Of a DNA stretch of 64,000 nt, positions 9,846 to 18,433 are shown piece after piece (position 1 is the stretch's first letter; each line of letters starts with the position of its first letter). The translations under genes and the position numbers were made by a program. The DNA comes from Sulfobacillus acidophilus. GTDB lineage: Bacteria; Bacillota; Sulfobacillia; Sulfobacillales; Sulfobacillaceae. Where the stretch lies: NCBI GenBank assembly GCA_003023745.1, contig PXYV01000002.1:62001-126000 (forward strand), given 5' to 3'. The notes below the pieces were generated by a model that did no database searches, was not told the DNA's origin, and saw only the letters and a program-made list of their open reading frames with translations.

Positions 9846-10628
9846 CTAATCCTCCCGTCCGAGCACAACCCCAGTTTTCGACATGCCGAGGCGGTTGGCA
9901 CCTGCAGCCACAAGATCCAGAGCCTCTTGCCAGGAATGAATTCCCCCCGATGCTTTGACACCTACGGTGGCGCCCACCGTGTCGCGCAGCAGAGCGACAT
10001 CTTCCACAGTAGCTCCCCCGTGTCCAAACCCGGTCGAGGTTTTGACAAAGTCGGCTCCGGCGGCGACAGACAACAGAGCAGCAATCCCCTTCTCATCGGT
10101 GGTCAAGAGGCCCGTTTCGAGAATCACCTTTAAGATGACGGGAGAGGGAGCCGCTGCCCGGACAGCTCTCAAATCGGCCAGGACGGCGTCATAGGCGCCC
10201 GCTTTCAAATACCCTATCGCGATGACCATGTCTAACTCTTGTGCTCCTTGATCAACACACCATTGGGCTTCGTATGCTTTTGCCGGTGTCGCCATAGCTC
10301 CTAAGGGGAATCCGACAACCGCTGCGATTTGCACGGCGTCCCCCAAGCGTGTGTGCGCCAGCGGGACATATTGGCTGTTAATGCAAATGCTATACGTACC
10401 CCATTCCTGCGCCTCTTGGCAAAGCCGCTCAATCGCGCTTGGTGTAATTTCGGCATAGAGGGCCGTGTGGTCAATATAACGTGCTAAACTGGCGCGGTTC
10501 GGCAGAACCGGGGCTGACCAGGACGTACGTGTCAATTGCAGCAGGCGTTGTTGTTCTTCTGCGCTTAAATACGGCTCAATGCGTTGATACCACTCGTTCC
10601 ATTGATTCAAAACTACACCTCCGCTCAA
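9846..10628 (-). CDS. deoC: Deoxyribose-phosphate aldolase
   Basis: This class I aldolase splits 2-deoxyribose-5-phosphate into acetaldehyde and glyceraldehyde-3-phosphate. The Schiff-base lysine is in FVKTSTGF and the second catalytic lysine in VGVKASGGI, both in the expected order. The core (ARYIDHTALYAEITPSAIERL onward) is full length. About 40 residues precede it (WNEWYQRIEPYLSAEEQQRL), an N-terminal extension seen in some family members. The gene overlaps the upstream permease by four bases and is followed after three bases by the phosphorylase, so translation is likely coupled along the operon. Confidence 0.93.
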   Translation of the reverse strand: MSGGVVLNQWNEWYQRIEPYLSAEEQQRLLQLTRTSWSAPVLPNRASLARYIDHTALYAEITPSAIERLCQEAQEWGTYSICINSQYVPLAHTRLGDAVQIAAVVGFPLGAMATPAKAYEAQWCVDQGAQELDMVIAIGYLKAGAYDAVLADLRAVRAAAPSPVILKVILETGLLTTDEKGIAALLSVAAGADFVKTSTGFGHGGATVEDVALLRDTVGATVGVKASGGIHSWQEALDLVAAGANRLGMSKTGVVLGRED

Positions 10629-11983
10629 GATGTGACGACCTCGTTGCTATATCGCGGTATCGCCCATCCTGCGTAAATGATAGCAGCGATCAAACCGCCA
10701 ACTACGGGCAAGGGTAGTACCGTCGTGAATAGGCCAGGTAGCCAGGTGCTACCCCACACACTGATGACGACCCCTACCGCGAACGAAACGATGGCGGACC
10801 AACTCCACCAGGCTCGAGCCGTTTTGGGGTGCTCGAAAAAGGCCGACGCTGGGGTGCGCTTGCGCTGTACCCAGACCCAGTCGACCAGCATGACAAATGT
10901 AAAAGGAATGATGACGTCACCGATAACGTCAAGGAATCCCGAAACGTGGTTTAAGATTCCGAGGATCGCCAAGACTGTTCCTAGAATTCCAAGAATGATC
11001 GTGGCAATGGGCTGTTCCCACTTTGTCGGTCGATGCACCGTGTTGAGCGCCACTAACAAATCCACCGTTGACGGATAGAGATTCATGGCGTTGGTGTGGA
11101 TAATGGCTAAGGCGACGCCAACGGCGGCGATGACACCCCAGACAGGTGCATGCGCGCCTAAAAGGGCCAAGTTCCAGTTTCCAGTTGCTTGTTGCGAGTA
11201 CATGCCCATGATGCCCATGACCAGCACCGATGCCATAATCCCGATTGACGGCGCCAAGAAGAAGGCGGTTTTACCCCGCGAATCGGAGGCGGGTCGTGCA
11301 AACCGGGATACCGTGGACACTTTGTAGGTCCATGCGAGAATCGAAAAGGTAACAATTGTGGTGATTGCGCTGCCCCACTGCATGGGGGCGGTAGCACCGG
11401 GCATCGACACATGATATCGTGAAAAAAGCAGGTAGGCCAGTACGCCATAACAAACCAAGAGCACAACCGAAGTATAGCGATAGAAATATTCGAGCCACTT
11501 CATGCCAAAAAGCACTAAAAAGACTTGAATGGCGCCGATGGTCCAAAACCAAAGTGAACCAGGCATGTGGGTAATCGCGCTCAACGTCTCGCCTGCCACC
11601 GCCGTATTCAGACCAAACCAGCCCATGTTGACAAACGTAAAGAGGACGGAGAACAAGAACGCACCCGCTGTGCCGTAGCTCTTGCGAGCCACAATCAACC
11701 CAGTTAACGGCACCTCGCGGCCCATTTCTGAAAAGAGTCCCGTAGGTATTACGCCTATCAGCCAACTGAGGACGATTGCCAGGATCATATCTGTGACGCC
11801 AAAGTGAAAAAGCAGCGCTCCAATAAGGGGGGTGGTCGCGGATGCCGAAGCCATCAGCCAGACCACTGTCATCTTGCCGGGGGACATCGTTCTTTCGCGG
11901 TCTGGTACCGGCAAAACCCCGACCGTTTCAACTTGCCCTAAAATGCCGCCATCATGCCCTTTAGGTGAATCGATAGACTTCAC
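10625..11983 (-). CDS. NCS1-family nucleobase/nucleoside permease (CodB-like)
   Basis: The 452-residue polytopic membrane protein has about 12 hydrophobic segments. The N-terminal pattern (ASATTPLIGALLFHFGVTDMI) and the central aromatic/Gly helices (FVNMGWFGLNTAVAGETL) are typical of the cytosine/purine permease (NCS1) family. It heads an operon with deoC and pdp, so the substrate is probably a pyrimidine base or a deoxynucleoside (inference from context). The start is GTG 11983, preceded by AAAGGAGGAACC at good spacing. A strong promoter lies at 12072-12100, leaving a leader of roughly 80 bases. Cytosine/allantoin/purine specificity cannot be assigned. Confidence 0.85.
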   Translation of the reverse strand: MKSIDSPKGHDGGILGQVETVGVLPVPDRERTMSPGKMTVVWLMASASATTPLIGALLFHFGVTDMILAIVLSWLIGVIPTGLFSEMGREVPLTGLIVARKSYGTAGAFLFSVLFTFVNMGWFGLNTAVAGETLSAITHMPGSLWFWTIGAIQVFLVLFGMKWLEYFYRYTSVVLLVCYGVLAYLLFSRYHVSMPGATAPMQWGSAITTIVTFSILAWTYKVSTVSRFARPASDSRGKTAFFLAPSIGIMASVLVMGIMGMYSQQATGNWNLALLGAHAPVWGVIAAVGVALAIIHTNAMNLYPSTVDLLVALNTVHRPTKWEQPIATIILGILGTVLAILGILNHVSGFLDVIGDVIIPFTFVMLVDWVWVQRKRTPASAFFEHPKTARAWWSWSAIVSFAVGVVISVWGSTWLPGLFTTVLPLPVVGGLIAAIIYAGWAIPRYSNEVVTS

Positions 11984-12071
11984 CCTGGTTCCTCCTTTTT
12001 TAGAGACGTGAACTCCACACCGCGCACGTGAAAGTCAATAACTGCACTCAAGAGATCAGACGTCCAATGTC

Positions 12072-12100
12072 ATTATAGAAATGGGTCGGTTGCTTGTAAA
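12072..12100 (-). promoter_or_regulatory. Sigma-A-type promoter of the permease-deoC-pdp operon
   Basis: On the minus strand TTTACA (12100-12095) is followed after exactly 17 bases by a perfect TATAAT (12077-12072). Transcription would start near 12065 and give a leader of about 80 bases before GTG 11983. The leader contains two copies of TTCACGT about 20 bases apart, a possible regulator site. Confidence 0.7.
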
Positions 12101-12273
12101 TATTATGCTGGGTTCCCGATTTGCCATTCCTCGTATAGGCGGGTGGCGCGTAGGCGAAAGAATGTTCATGGCCAAGTATAGCTATTCCTAAGTAACGTGC
12201 GAATCCTCAATGTCCTTCGGAGTCCACCGCCAACGAAACGGGACGGGATCCTGAGTGAGCCAATCAATAGACG

Positions 12274-12760
12274 CTAACATCCGGTCAGAAGTTCATCCGG
12301 AGAGTTCACCCGGATTTCCTTCAGCAACTGTTTCGACAGCTTCGCGAAAACCTCGATCAGGTTCAGCCATGACGCATTTTTCGGCGTCAAGACGAAATCA
12401 CAACAATTGGGCACCGTCGCTAAATAGGCTCGGGTTTCGCGCGAGGTGTGCGCGGAATGATTATCCAGGATAATTTGAATCTTGAACCCCGGGGGATATT
12501 TCTGGTCGAGCGCTTGCAAAAACTCGACGAACTCGGTGCTCCGATGGCGTGGGCGGACCATGCCCAGGATTTCGCCGCTCGCGAGATCGATCCCGGCCAG
12601 GAGGCTTACCGTGCCATGCCGGACGTATTCGTGGTCCCTTGGCCAGGCGCCCTGGCCTGTGGCGGGCTGGAGCCGGTCGGGTGGGTGTCTTGGTGCCGAG
12701 CGCCTGAATGCCGGACTTTTCATCGGATGACCATCGGACGGTGGGCTATCCGTGATCAGC
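12274..12760 (-). pseudogene. IS630-family transposase remnant
   Basis: The minus strand holds the C-terminal part of an IS630-type DDE transposase. The first catalytic Asp context (SSDEKSGIQALGTK) is in one frame near 12710. The frame then shifts to RDHEYVRHGTVSLLAGIDL, the second catalytic Asp (IILDNHSAHTSRETRAYLATVPN region) and the terminal Glu (SWLNLIEVF) at about 12350. A frameshift near 12650 and loss of both ends make it inactive. No flanking inverted repeats are evident. It lies just after the 3' end of the acyl-CoA dehydrogenase gene. Confidence 0.85.
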
Positions 12761-12802
12761 GACGAGGCGTCGTGAGTCCCGAGTCCGAATCCGGGCTTGT
12801 CC

Positions 12803-13954
12803 TTATCCTTCAATGTCCTTGCGCAATTGCGCGGCAATAATATTCTTTTGAATTTCGGAGGTTCCTTCGTAGATACGGGTAATGCGGGCATCGCGATAAA
12901 AGCGTTCAATGGGGTAGTCGGCGATGTATCCGATACCACCATGAATTTGCACAGCTTTGTCGGCAACGCGGTTATACACTTCTGATCCGTACAGCTTTAA
13001 CATGGCGGCTTCTTTGATCACATTTGCACCTTGGTCGACTAGCCAGGCGACGTGATAGGTCATCCAACGGAGCGTTTCAATTTCTGTGGCCATGTCTGCT
13101 AAATAATGCTGGATCACTTGCTGATCGAAAATGGGCTTGTTAAACTGGTGGCGCTCCAAGGCGTATTGGGTTGACCGTCGCAAAAGATATTGGCATGACC
13201 CCAGCGAGCGGGCCGCCAGGCCGGAGCGTCCGTTGGCCAGTATCTTGAGGGCGTTGACATAGCCTTCGCCTTCTGGTCCTAGGCGGTTTTCTTCGGGAAT
13301 TTCAACGTCCTCAAAAAATATTTGGGCCGTATGTGAACCACGTAGTCCCATTTTTTTCTCAACGGTGCCCACCCGAAAGCCGGCAAATTGGGGCTCGACA
13401 ATGAATGACGTGATGCCCTTGGCGCCCCTGGTGGGGTCGGTGACCGCCATGACGGTAAAGACTTGGGCTTCGGGGGCGTTGGTGATGAAGACTTTTTGGC
13501 CATTTAAAATATAGCGGTCGCCTTTTTTGACGGCGCGGCTTCGTAGCGCAGCGGCGTTGGAACCCGCTTCGGGTTCGGTTAGGGCAAAAGCCCCAAGCCA
13601 TTCACCTGTCGCCATCTTGGGAAGATAGCGCGCTTTTTGTTCGGCGTTGCCAAAAGCGACAATTCCGACGGAACCGATGCCGTTGTGCGCGCCCAGAATG
13701 GTTGTATAGCCATTGATCGTCTGCCCTAACTCTTCAAAAATGGCGCACTTGTCCACCATGTTAAGGCCTAATCCCCCGTATTCCTCGGGAATGCTTAGCC
13801 CGAACAACCCTAGCTGCCTTGACTGCTGCAAAATCTCTTCGGGTACGTGGTCTTGCTCTTCAATTTGGGCAGCTTTGGGCTCCACTTCGTGGGCAATAAA
13901 GTCCGCAACGGCCGACTTCATTTGCAGAATTTCGGGCGAGAGGGTGAATTCCAA
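12803..13954 (-). CDS. Acyl-CoA dehydrogenase
   Basis: The FAD-dependent enzyme introduces an alpha,beta double bond into an acyl-CoA and passes electrons to ETF. At 383 residues it is full length. Signatures are GAFALTEPEAGSNAAALRS near residue 125, the ACAD C-terminal block (QIHGGIGYIADYPIERFYRDAR) and the catalytic Glu context IYEGTSEIQ at the usual position near residue 365. The start is TTG 13954 with GGAGGAG seven bases upstream. It is monocistronic: an IS630 remnant lies downstream, a gene-free stretch upstream. The catalytic Glu position is that of short/medium-chain enzymes, but the exact acyl chain (butyryl, isovaleryl and so on) cannot be told. Confidence 0.92.
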   Translation of the reverse strand: MEFTLSPEILQMKSAVADFIAHEVEPKAAQIEEQDHVPEEILQQSRQLGLFGLSIPEEYGGLGLNMVDKCAIFEELGQTINGYTTILGAHNGIGSVGIVAFGNAEQKARYLPKMATGEWLGAFALTEPEAGSNAAALRSRAVKKGDRYILNGQKVFITNAPEAQVFTVMAVTDPTRGAKGITSFIVEPQFAGFRVGTVEKKMGLRGSHTAQIFFEDVEIPEENRLGPEGEGYVNALKILANGRSGLAARSLGSCQYLLRRSTQYALERHQFNKPIFDQQVIQHYLADMATEIETLRWMTYHVAWLVDQGANVIKEAAMLKLYGSEVYNRVADKAVQIHGGIGYIADYPIERFYRDARITRIYEGTSEIQKNIIAAQLRKDIEG

Positions 13955-14699
13955 GGGCAGTCTCCTCCATTATGTGATCGCGAAAATTAATTAGGAGCTG
14001 CGATCTATCTCGGCGATGTAACTCACCATTATGTTAGCACGCTCAGCCTGGAGTTCCTAGCGACCAATGTTGGCATTCTCCGAGGACCCAGATGGGGAAC
14101 CATCGATGCAAACAAGGGGCCATGGTCTCGGCCCGGCAGCGGGCCACCGAGTACAAGTTTGGGGAGAGGGGCTGCGAAATACAATTGTTTCCTGTGACTG
14201 TATGGTCGCTATCCTCTGTTGACGGCAAGCATTATGACCCCAACAATCATGGAAATGCAGTTATCCACGCTGCGCTGTCAAGGAGTCCTTCATGAGCCGA
14301 CCCTTGACAGATTGTGAATTTGTGGGAAAACTCGGCCGTTGCCGATCATGCCGTCTGACTACTATTGGCGAGTGAACGGGTCGTTTCGCGCGAAAACGAC
14401 TGCGGACGACCGACTCGGTTCCGCCGAAGTGCCCCAAACAGTTCGAAGTTACAATCTTGGGACGCCGGGGTGTGCTGGAGCAACAGCGTGCCTGAGTATT
14501 CGTCACTAGTAGGGTTTTTGTGGTGGAACCTAACCCCTGGCGTCACGATTGTGTCAAACCACAAGAATTCTTGCTGGCCAAGGATATGTATCCACTAGCT
14601 CCGAATCCCAGCTGTCAAAAGTACGTGAAGGCTCTGACGCGTAAAGACTGGTTGGCGACTGTGCGGTCAGTGCCATCACTGAAAAGAGGGGGTTCAATC
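13955..14699. other. Gene-free divergent spacer with inverted repeats
   Basis: This spacer lies between the minus-strand acyl-CoA dehydrogenase and the plus-strand zinc dehydrogenase. Two perfect inverted repeats stand out: 9-bp arms at 14275-14283/14302-14310 and 7-bp arms at 14380-14386/14394-14400. No gene with a ribosome binding site was found. Promoters for both flanking genes should lie here, but no convincing -35/-10 pair was identified. Confidence 0.4.
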
Positions 14700-15833
14700 G
14701 TGAAAGCTGTTGTTTACGAAAAGCCATTTCAGGTGACAGTGCGGGACGTGCCGGATCCAAAAATCCTGCATCCGTCTGATGCCATTGTCAAAATTACGAC
14801 AAGCTGTATCTGCGGGTCGGACCTGCACATGTATGAAGGACGTACGGCTGCCGAACCGGGAATTGTATTTGGTCACGAAAATATGGGGATCATCCAAGAG
14901 GTGGGGTCAGCAGTCAGTCGTCTCAAGGTGGGTGACCGCGTGGTGATGCCGTTCAACATTGGGTGTGGTCACTGCCAAAACTGCGAGGCGGGATTTACTG
15001 GATTTTGCACCGAAGTAAATCCGGGATTTGCCGGAAGTGCCTACGGCTATGTTGCAATGGGGCCATATCCCGGGGGCCAGGCGCAGTACTTACGCGTGCC
15101 TTGGGCGGACTTTAACGCGCTATCACTGCCGGCGGGCACAGAACACGAAGAAGACTTTGCGCTGTTAGCGGACATATTTCCGACCGGATGGCACGGAGTG
15201 ACCTTATCGGGATTTCAGCCCGGAGAATCTGTCGCGGTATTCGGGGGTGGACCGGTTGGTGCCATGGCTGCCTATAGTGCCGTCTTGCGCGGGGCATCAG
15301 AAGTGTATTTGGTGGACCGCGTGCCGGAACGGTTGGCCAAGGGACGATCTATTGGCGCGATTCCCATTAATTTTGAGGACGGTGATGCCGTTGACCAGAT
15401 TCTGGCTTTGCGACATGGAGCCATGGTTGACCGAGCTGTGGATGCCGTGGGATATCAGGCGGTTCAAAATGGGAAAGAAGTCCCAAACACAGTTTTAGTG
15501 TCTATGGTTCGTGTCGTCCGGGCCACAGGTGGATTGGGAGTACCAGGCCTTTACGTTCCCTCTGACCCGGGTGGTGTGGATCCATTAGCCAAAGAAGGTT
15601 TCTTGTCATTCCCGGTGGGCAAGTTTTTCGAAAAAGGGCTGAAGATGGGTACCGGACAGTGCAATGTCAAGTCGTATAATCGCTATCTGCGTGACCTGAT
15701 CATCGTGGGAAAGGCCCAGCCTAGCTTCATTGTCTCGCACCAGATTACCATTGATGAAGCGCCCGACGCCTATCGAAAATTCGATCAGCGCATCGAAGGC
15801 TACACGAAGGTCCTGATCCACCCCAACAGTTAG
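14700..15833 (+). CDS. Zinc-dependent alcohol dehydrogenase, formaldehyde-dehydrogenase-like
   Basis: This medium-chain dehydrogenase of 377 residues has the catalytic zinc ligands in CICGSDLHMYEG and GHEN, and the structural-zinc cysteines in GCGHCQNCEAGFTGFC. A Rossmann motif (VFGGGPVGAM) lies near residue 180. The long inserts and the C-terminal part match the glutathione-independent formaldehyde dehydrogenase (FdhA) group, which oxidises formaldehyde or other aldehydes with NAD. The start is set at GTG 14700 because AGAGGGGG precedes it and the conserved domain begins there. The longer frame from 14520 has no similarity. A strong terminator follows at once. The true substrate is not certain. 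Confidence 0.85.
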   Translation: MKAVVYEKPFQVTVRDVPDPKILHPSDAIVKITTSCICGSDLHMYEGRTAAEPGIVFGHENMGIIQEVGSAVSRLKVGDRVVMPFNIGCGHCQNCEAGFTGFCTEVNPGFAGSAYGYVAMGPYPGGQAQYLRVPWADFNALSLPAGTEHEEDFALLADIFPTGWHGVTLSGFQPGESVAVFGGGPVGAMAAYSAVLRGASEVYLVDRVPERLAKGRSIGAIPINFEDGDAVDQILALRHGAMVDRAVDAVGYQAVQNGKEVPNTVLVSMVRVVRATGGLGVPGLYVPSDPGGVDPLAKEGFLSFPVGKFFEKGLKMGTGQCNVKSYNRYLRDLIIVGKAQPSFIVSHQITIDEAPDAYRKFDQRIEGYTKVLIHPNS

Positions 15834-15849
15834 TGATGACGCGGCGCGT

Positions 15850-15885
15850 CGAGAAAGAGGCAACCCCCTCTTTCTCGGCTTTTGT
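15850..15885 (+). terminator. Rho-independent terminator
   Basis: Eleven-base perfect arms (CGAGAAAGAGG / CCTCTTTCTCG) flank a six-base loop, followed by GCTTTTGTTTT. It ends the dehydrogenase transcript only a few bases before the aquaporin ribosome binding site, so aquaporin expression must rely on readthrough or on a start inside or near this hairpin. Confidence 0.9.
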
Positions 15886-15900
15886 TTTGGAGGGATGGCA

Positions 15901-16713
15901 ATGACAAGCGAATACCAACTGTGGCAGAAAATGCTGGCAGAATGTATTGGGATTTTCTTTCTTGTATTTGTTGGAGCAGGAACGGCGGCTATGACATTGA
16001 TATTAAACCACGGGGCGCCGCGTTATACGACTCATGATATCGGCATCGGGGCATTGGGGGGAAGTGCCGATTGGTTGGCGATTGGTCTGGCTTTTGCATT
16101 TGCCATTATGACGATGGTCTATATATTTGGCCATGTCAGCGGTGCTCACATTAACCCCGCTGTTACCTTAGCGCTCTTAGTTCGCGGGTACATCCGCGGC
16201 AAGGAAGCGGTTGGCTATTGGGTCGCCCAGTTTATCGGAGCAATTTTGGGAGCGTTTGCGATTGCGCTGGTATATGGGCGGGCAGGATGGCTCATTGGTG
16301 GGCTAGGAGCCCCGGGCCCGTTTCCGGGTGTGCCCTTGTGGCGCGCCGCAACGGCCGAATGTATAGGACAGTTTGGCTTGGTGCTCGGTGTTTATGGCCT
16401 TGCTGTCAATAAGAAGGCACCCAACGGCTGGGCCGGCCTAATTATCGGACTGAACATTGCCGGATTGATTGTTTTGCTCGGGAATGTGTCGGGTGCCGCG
16501 ATCAATCCGGCACGCACGGTGGGACCAATATTTGCGGACTGGGTATTGGGTGGCGCCGATCTTTGGCGCATTGTGCCAGCTTATTTGATCGCGCAAATTG
16601 TGGGTGCGCTGGCTGCGGCTTGGATTTATCCGATAATCGCTGATTTTACGCGGGCAAGTCGAACGCCGTCCCAGACGGTTATCCAACCGGATGACCAGAT
16701 CCCGGTTCGTTGA
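15901..16713 (+). CDS. MIP-family channel (aquaporin/glycerol facilitator)
   Basis: The inner-membrane channel of 270 residues has six predicted helices and both NPA boxes: SGAHINPAVT near residue 82 and SGAAINPARTVGP near residue 200. The second half carries the Arg after NPA that forms the selectivity filter. It would pass water or small neutral solutes; glycerol specificity cannot be decided. ATG 15901 is preferred over ATG 15895 because GGAGGG directly abuts the first ATG and is six bases from the second. The gene stands between a terminator upstream and a convergent regulator downstream, 25 bases away. Confidence 0.9.
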   Translation: MTSEYQLWQKMLAECIGIFFLVFVGAGTAAMTLILNHGAPRYTTHDIGIGALGGSADWLAIGLAFAFAIMTMVYIFGHVSGAHINPAVTLALLVRGYIRGKEAVGYWVAQFIGAILGAFAIALVYGRAGWLIGGLGAPGPFPGVPLWRAATAECIGQFGLVLGVYGLAVNKKAPNGWAGLIIGLNIAGLIVLLGNVSGAAINPARTVGPIFADWVLGGADLWRIVPAYLIAQIVGALAAAWIYPIIADFTRASRTPSQTVIQPDDQIPVR

Positions 16714-16738
16714 GGCAAATACCAGCGCTTCGTTCCTG

Positions 16739-17863
16739 TTACGATCCGTGGAATCTGTGGATGTTCTCTAGCAAGGTATGACCTTCCAATGCCATCCACA
16801 GATTAGTTAGCTGTTCGGTGTCTTTAATTGTGATGCCGAGCAGCTTTTCGGCGTGATGCACCCGATACAAGACGGTATTGGGATGCACATAGAGATTGTG
16901 CGCTGTTTTAGATAGAGATTGTCCACACGCCAAGTACTCTTTGAGGGTGGCTAAAGTCGCTTGGTGTTCGTCCTGTAATAGTGGGCCAAGAACGGTGTTG
17001 ATTAAATCTTCCAAACTCTCGGGTGTCATTTGCAGGAGAAAGCGAATCATGTGACGCTCGACTGCATCATTGATGAGACCGTCTAAGCCAAATCGGTTAG
17101 CGAACTGCATCAACGACTGGGTTTCCTTCAAAATTTCCGGGAATGCCGTTAAGTTCGGCATCATTTGCAGATAGGCGCGGATGGGGAATGTTGCTTCGCG
17201 TGTCCACTGGTCCAACCAATGCTCGACGTGATACCGGGATTTCTCCCGAGACCAAGGCTGTAGGATGAGAAGACCATCGGGAAGATACGCTAGCCATGGG
17301 AATTGACGGCGGTAGCGCCACGCTTGGGCAATGAGATAGCGTCGCAACACTTCCATGCCCTGAAAGGGGATCGGCATCGCCGTCTCGAATGCCATTAGCG
17401 CCTTACCTGCGCTATCGTCTAGACCGCAGAGCGATAAAAGTTGAACAACCTCCGGCGTCAGGCCGTACTCCATGACGAGTCGCACTTTTTCACCGCGGCG
17501 TTCCGCTTCGGTTTCGGCCCATTCGGTCAACTCCATGATGGTTAGCGCTGTTTTTAAGAGCAGCGTTTGAAATGGCTTGCTTTCGCCGAGGGACGTCGTA
17601 TCAAAAGCACTGACAAGCGTCGCAAACACCTCGCCATGAAGAACCAGCGGGTGACGGTACCTAAGTCCTAAAGTCTGGTGCTCGGATGTCGCGATACAAA
17701 GCGGAATGCCATAGCGATCGTACAAGACAAAATTAGGGGTGTTCAAGAAGTCTGTCCATTGATCGATAAGGGTTTGCAACTCGTCCAATAATTCATTGCC
17801 GTAGGCAACGGCTGTCTGTACCATGTGTTCCCATTCGCTCGGATTTATTAACGGCATTGTCAT
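16739..17863 (-). CDS. PucR/CdaR-type transcriptional regulator
   Basis: The C-terminal ~60 residues form the PucR-family helix-turn-helix (TLKEYLACGQSLSKTAHNLY, then HPNTVLYRVHHAEKLLG), which in this family activates purine-catabolism or sugar-acid genes. The preceding ~310 residues are an effector-sensing region without a clear named domain. The start is placed at ATG 17863, where GAGGAG lies seven bases upstream. The 34-residue longer version from 17965 has no ribosome binding site. It converges on the aquaporin. Its target could be its own gene, the aquaporin/dehydrogenase pair or the distant nucleoside operon; the sequence does not decide. Confidence 0.85.
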   Translation of the reverse strand: MTMPLINPSEWEHMVQTAVAYGNELLDELQTLIDQWTDFLNTPNFVLYDRYGIPLCIATSEHQTLGLRYRHPLVLHGEVFATLVSAFDTTSLGESKPFQTLLLKTALTIMELTEWAETEAERRGEKVRLVMEYGLTPEVVQLLSLCGLDDSAGKALMAFETAMPIPFQGMEVLRRYLIAQAWRYRRQFPWLAYLPDGLLILQPWSREKSRYHVEHWLDQWTREATFPIRAYLQMMPNLTAFPEILKETQSLMQFANRFGLDGLINDAVERHMIRFLLQMTPESLEDLINTVLGPLLQDEHQATLATLKEYLACGQSLSKTAHNLYVHPNTVLYRVHHAEKLLGITIKDTEQLTNLWMALEGHTLLENIHRFHGS

Positions 17864-18433
17864 AATAAGCTCCTCATAAAAATCGGTTGGGCATACGATG
17901 ATATCGGCTGGGTTTTGAATCACACATATAATATGGATTCTCGCCATATCGCCTCGCCCGTCCATTTCTCATGCATGTGGAGCTCGAAGAGAGGGCGTGG
18001 CGTCTCGTTCTATAACGATCGAAAGCATTCATCGACAGCTCGAAAATTATCAATCGACATTATTATAACAGAATTCTCAGTTATATCGATCTGCGCATGC
18101 CAATATTTGTTAAATTCGACGCTTGTGCGATACCTGCCGTGCGATTGGCACAACTCCGTGGATAAAGCCCGTTCCTGGCGTCGAACTGTCTTAGAAGGTG
18201 CTCTTCAGTGATATTCCTCACAACCGTTCGGTCGTGGACCGAATGGGCAGCGTAGCCACATACGTTTCGGACCGTGCGCGGCCGTATGAGATAGACAGTG
18301 GTTGAGATGCGCGTTGACGGCACGACGCCATGCGTTTGGCCTCCGACAAGCCGATTCGAATGAGGAGCAAGGGATCCTTGGTGCGTTGGCCAAACCGTAG
18401 ATACCCATCGGCTGGTGTTGTCCCAAGCTCCGA
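17864..18433. other. Gene-free stretch with a nested palindrome
   Basis: This is the upstream region of the PucR-type gene and the downstream region of the membrane-protein gene. TATAAC and GTTATA arms enclose the palindrome AGAATTCT at about 18060-18085, a possible operator about 200 bases before the regulator. Nothing else is convincing. A 118-codon minus-strand frame (18081-18437) lacks motifs and a ribosome binding site. Confidence 0.4.

Noticed and set aside
12803-12966. IS630 reading frame continuing into the acyl-CoA dehydrogenase gene
   Set aside because: The text above about 12760 has no transposase similarity and is the dehydrogenase read in another frame.
14520-14699. 60-residue N-terminal extension of the zinc dehydrogenase
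   Set aside because: Similarity starts at GTG 14700, which has its own AGAGGGGG site.
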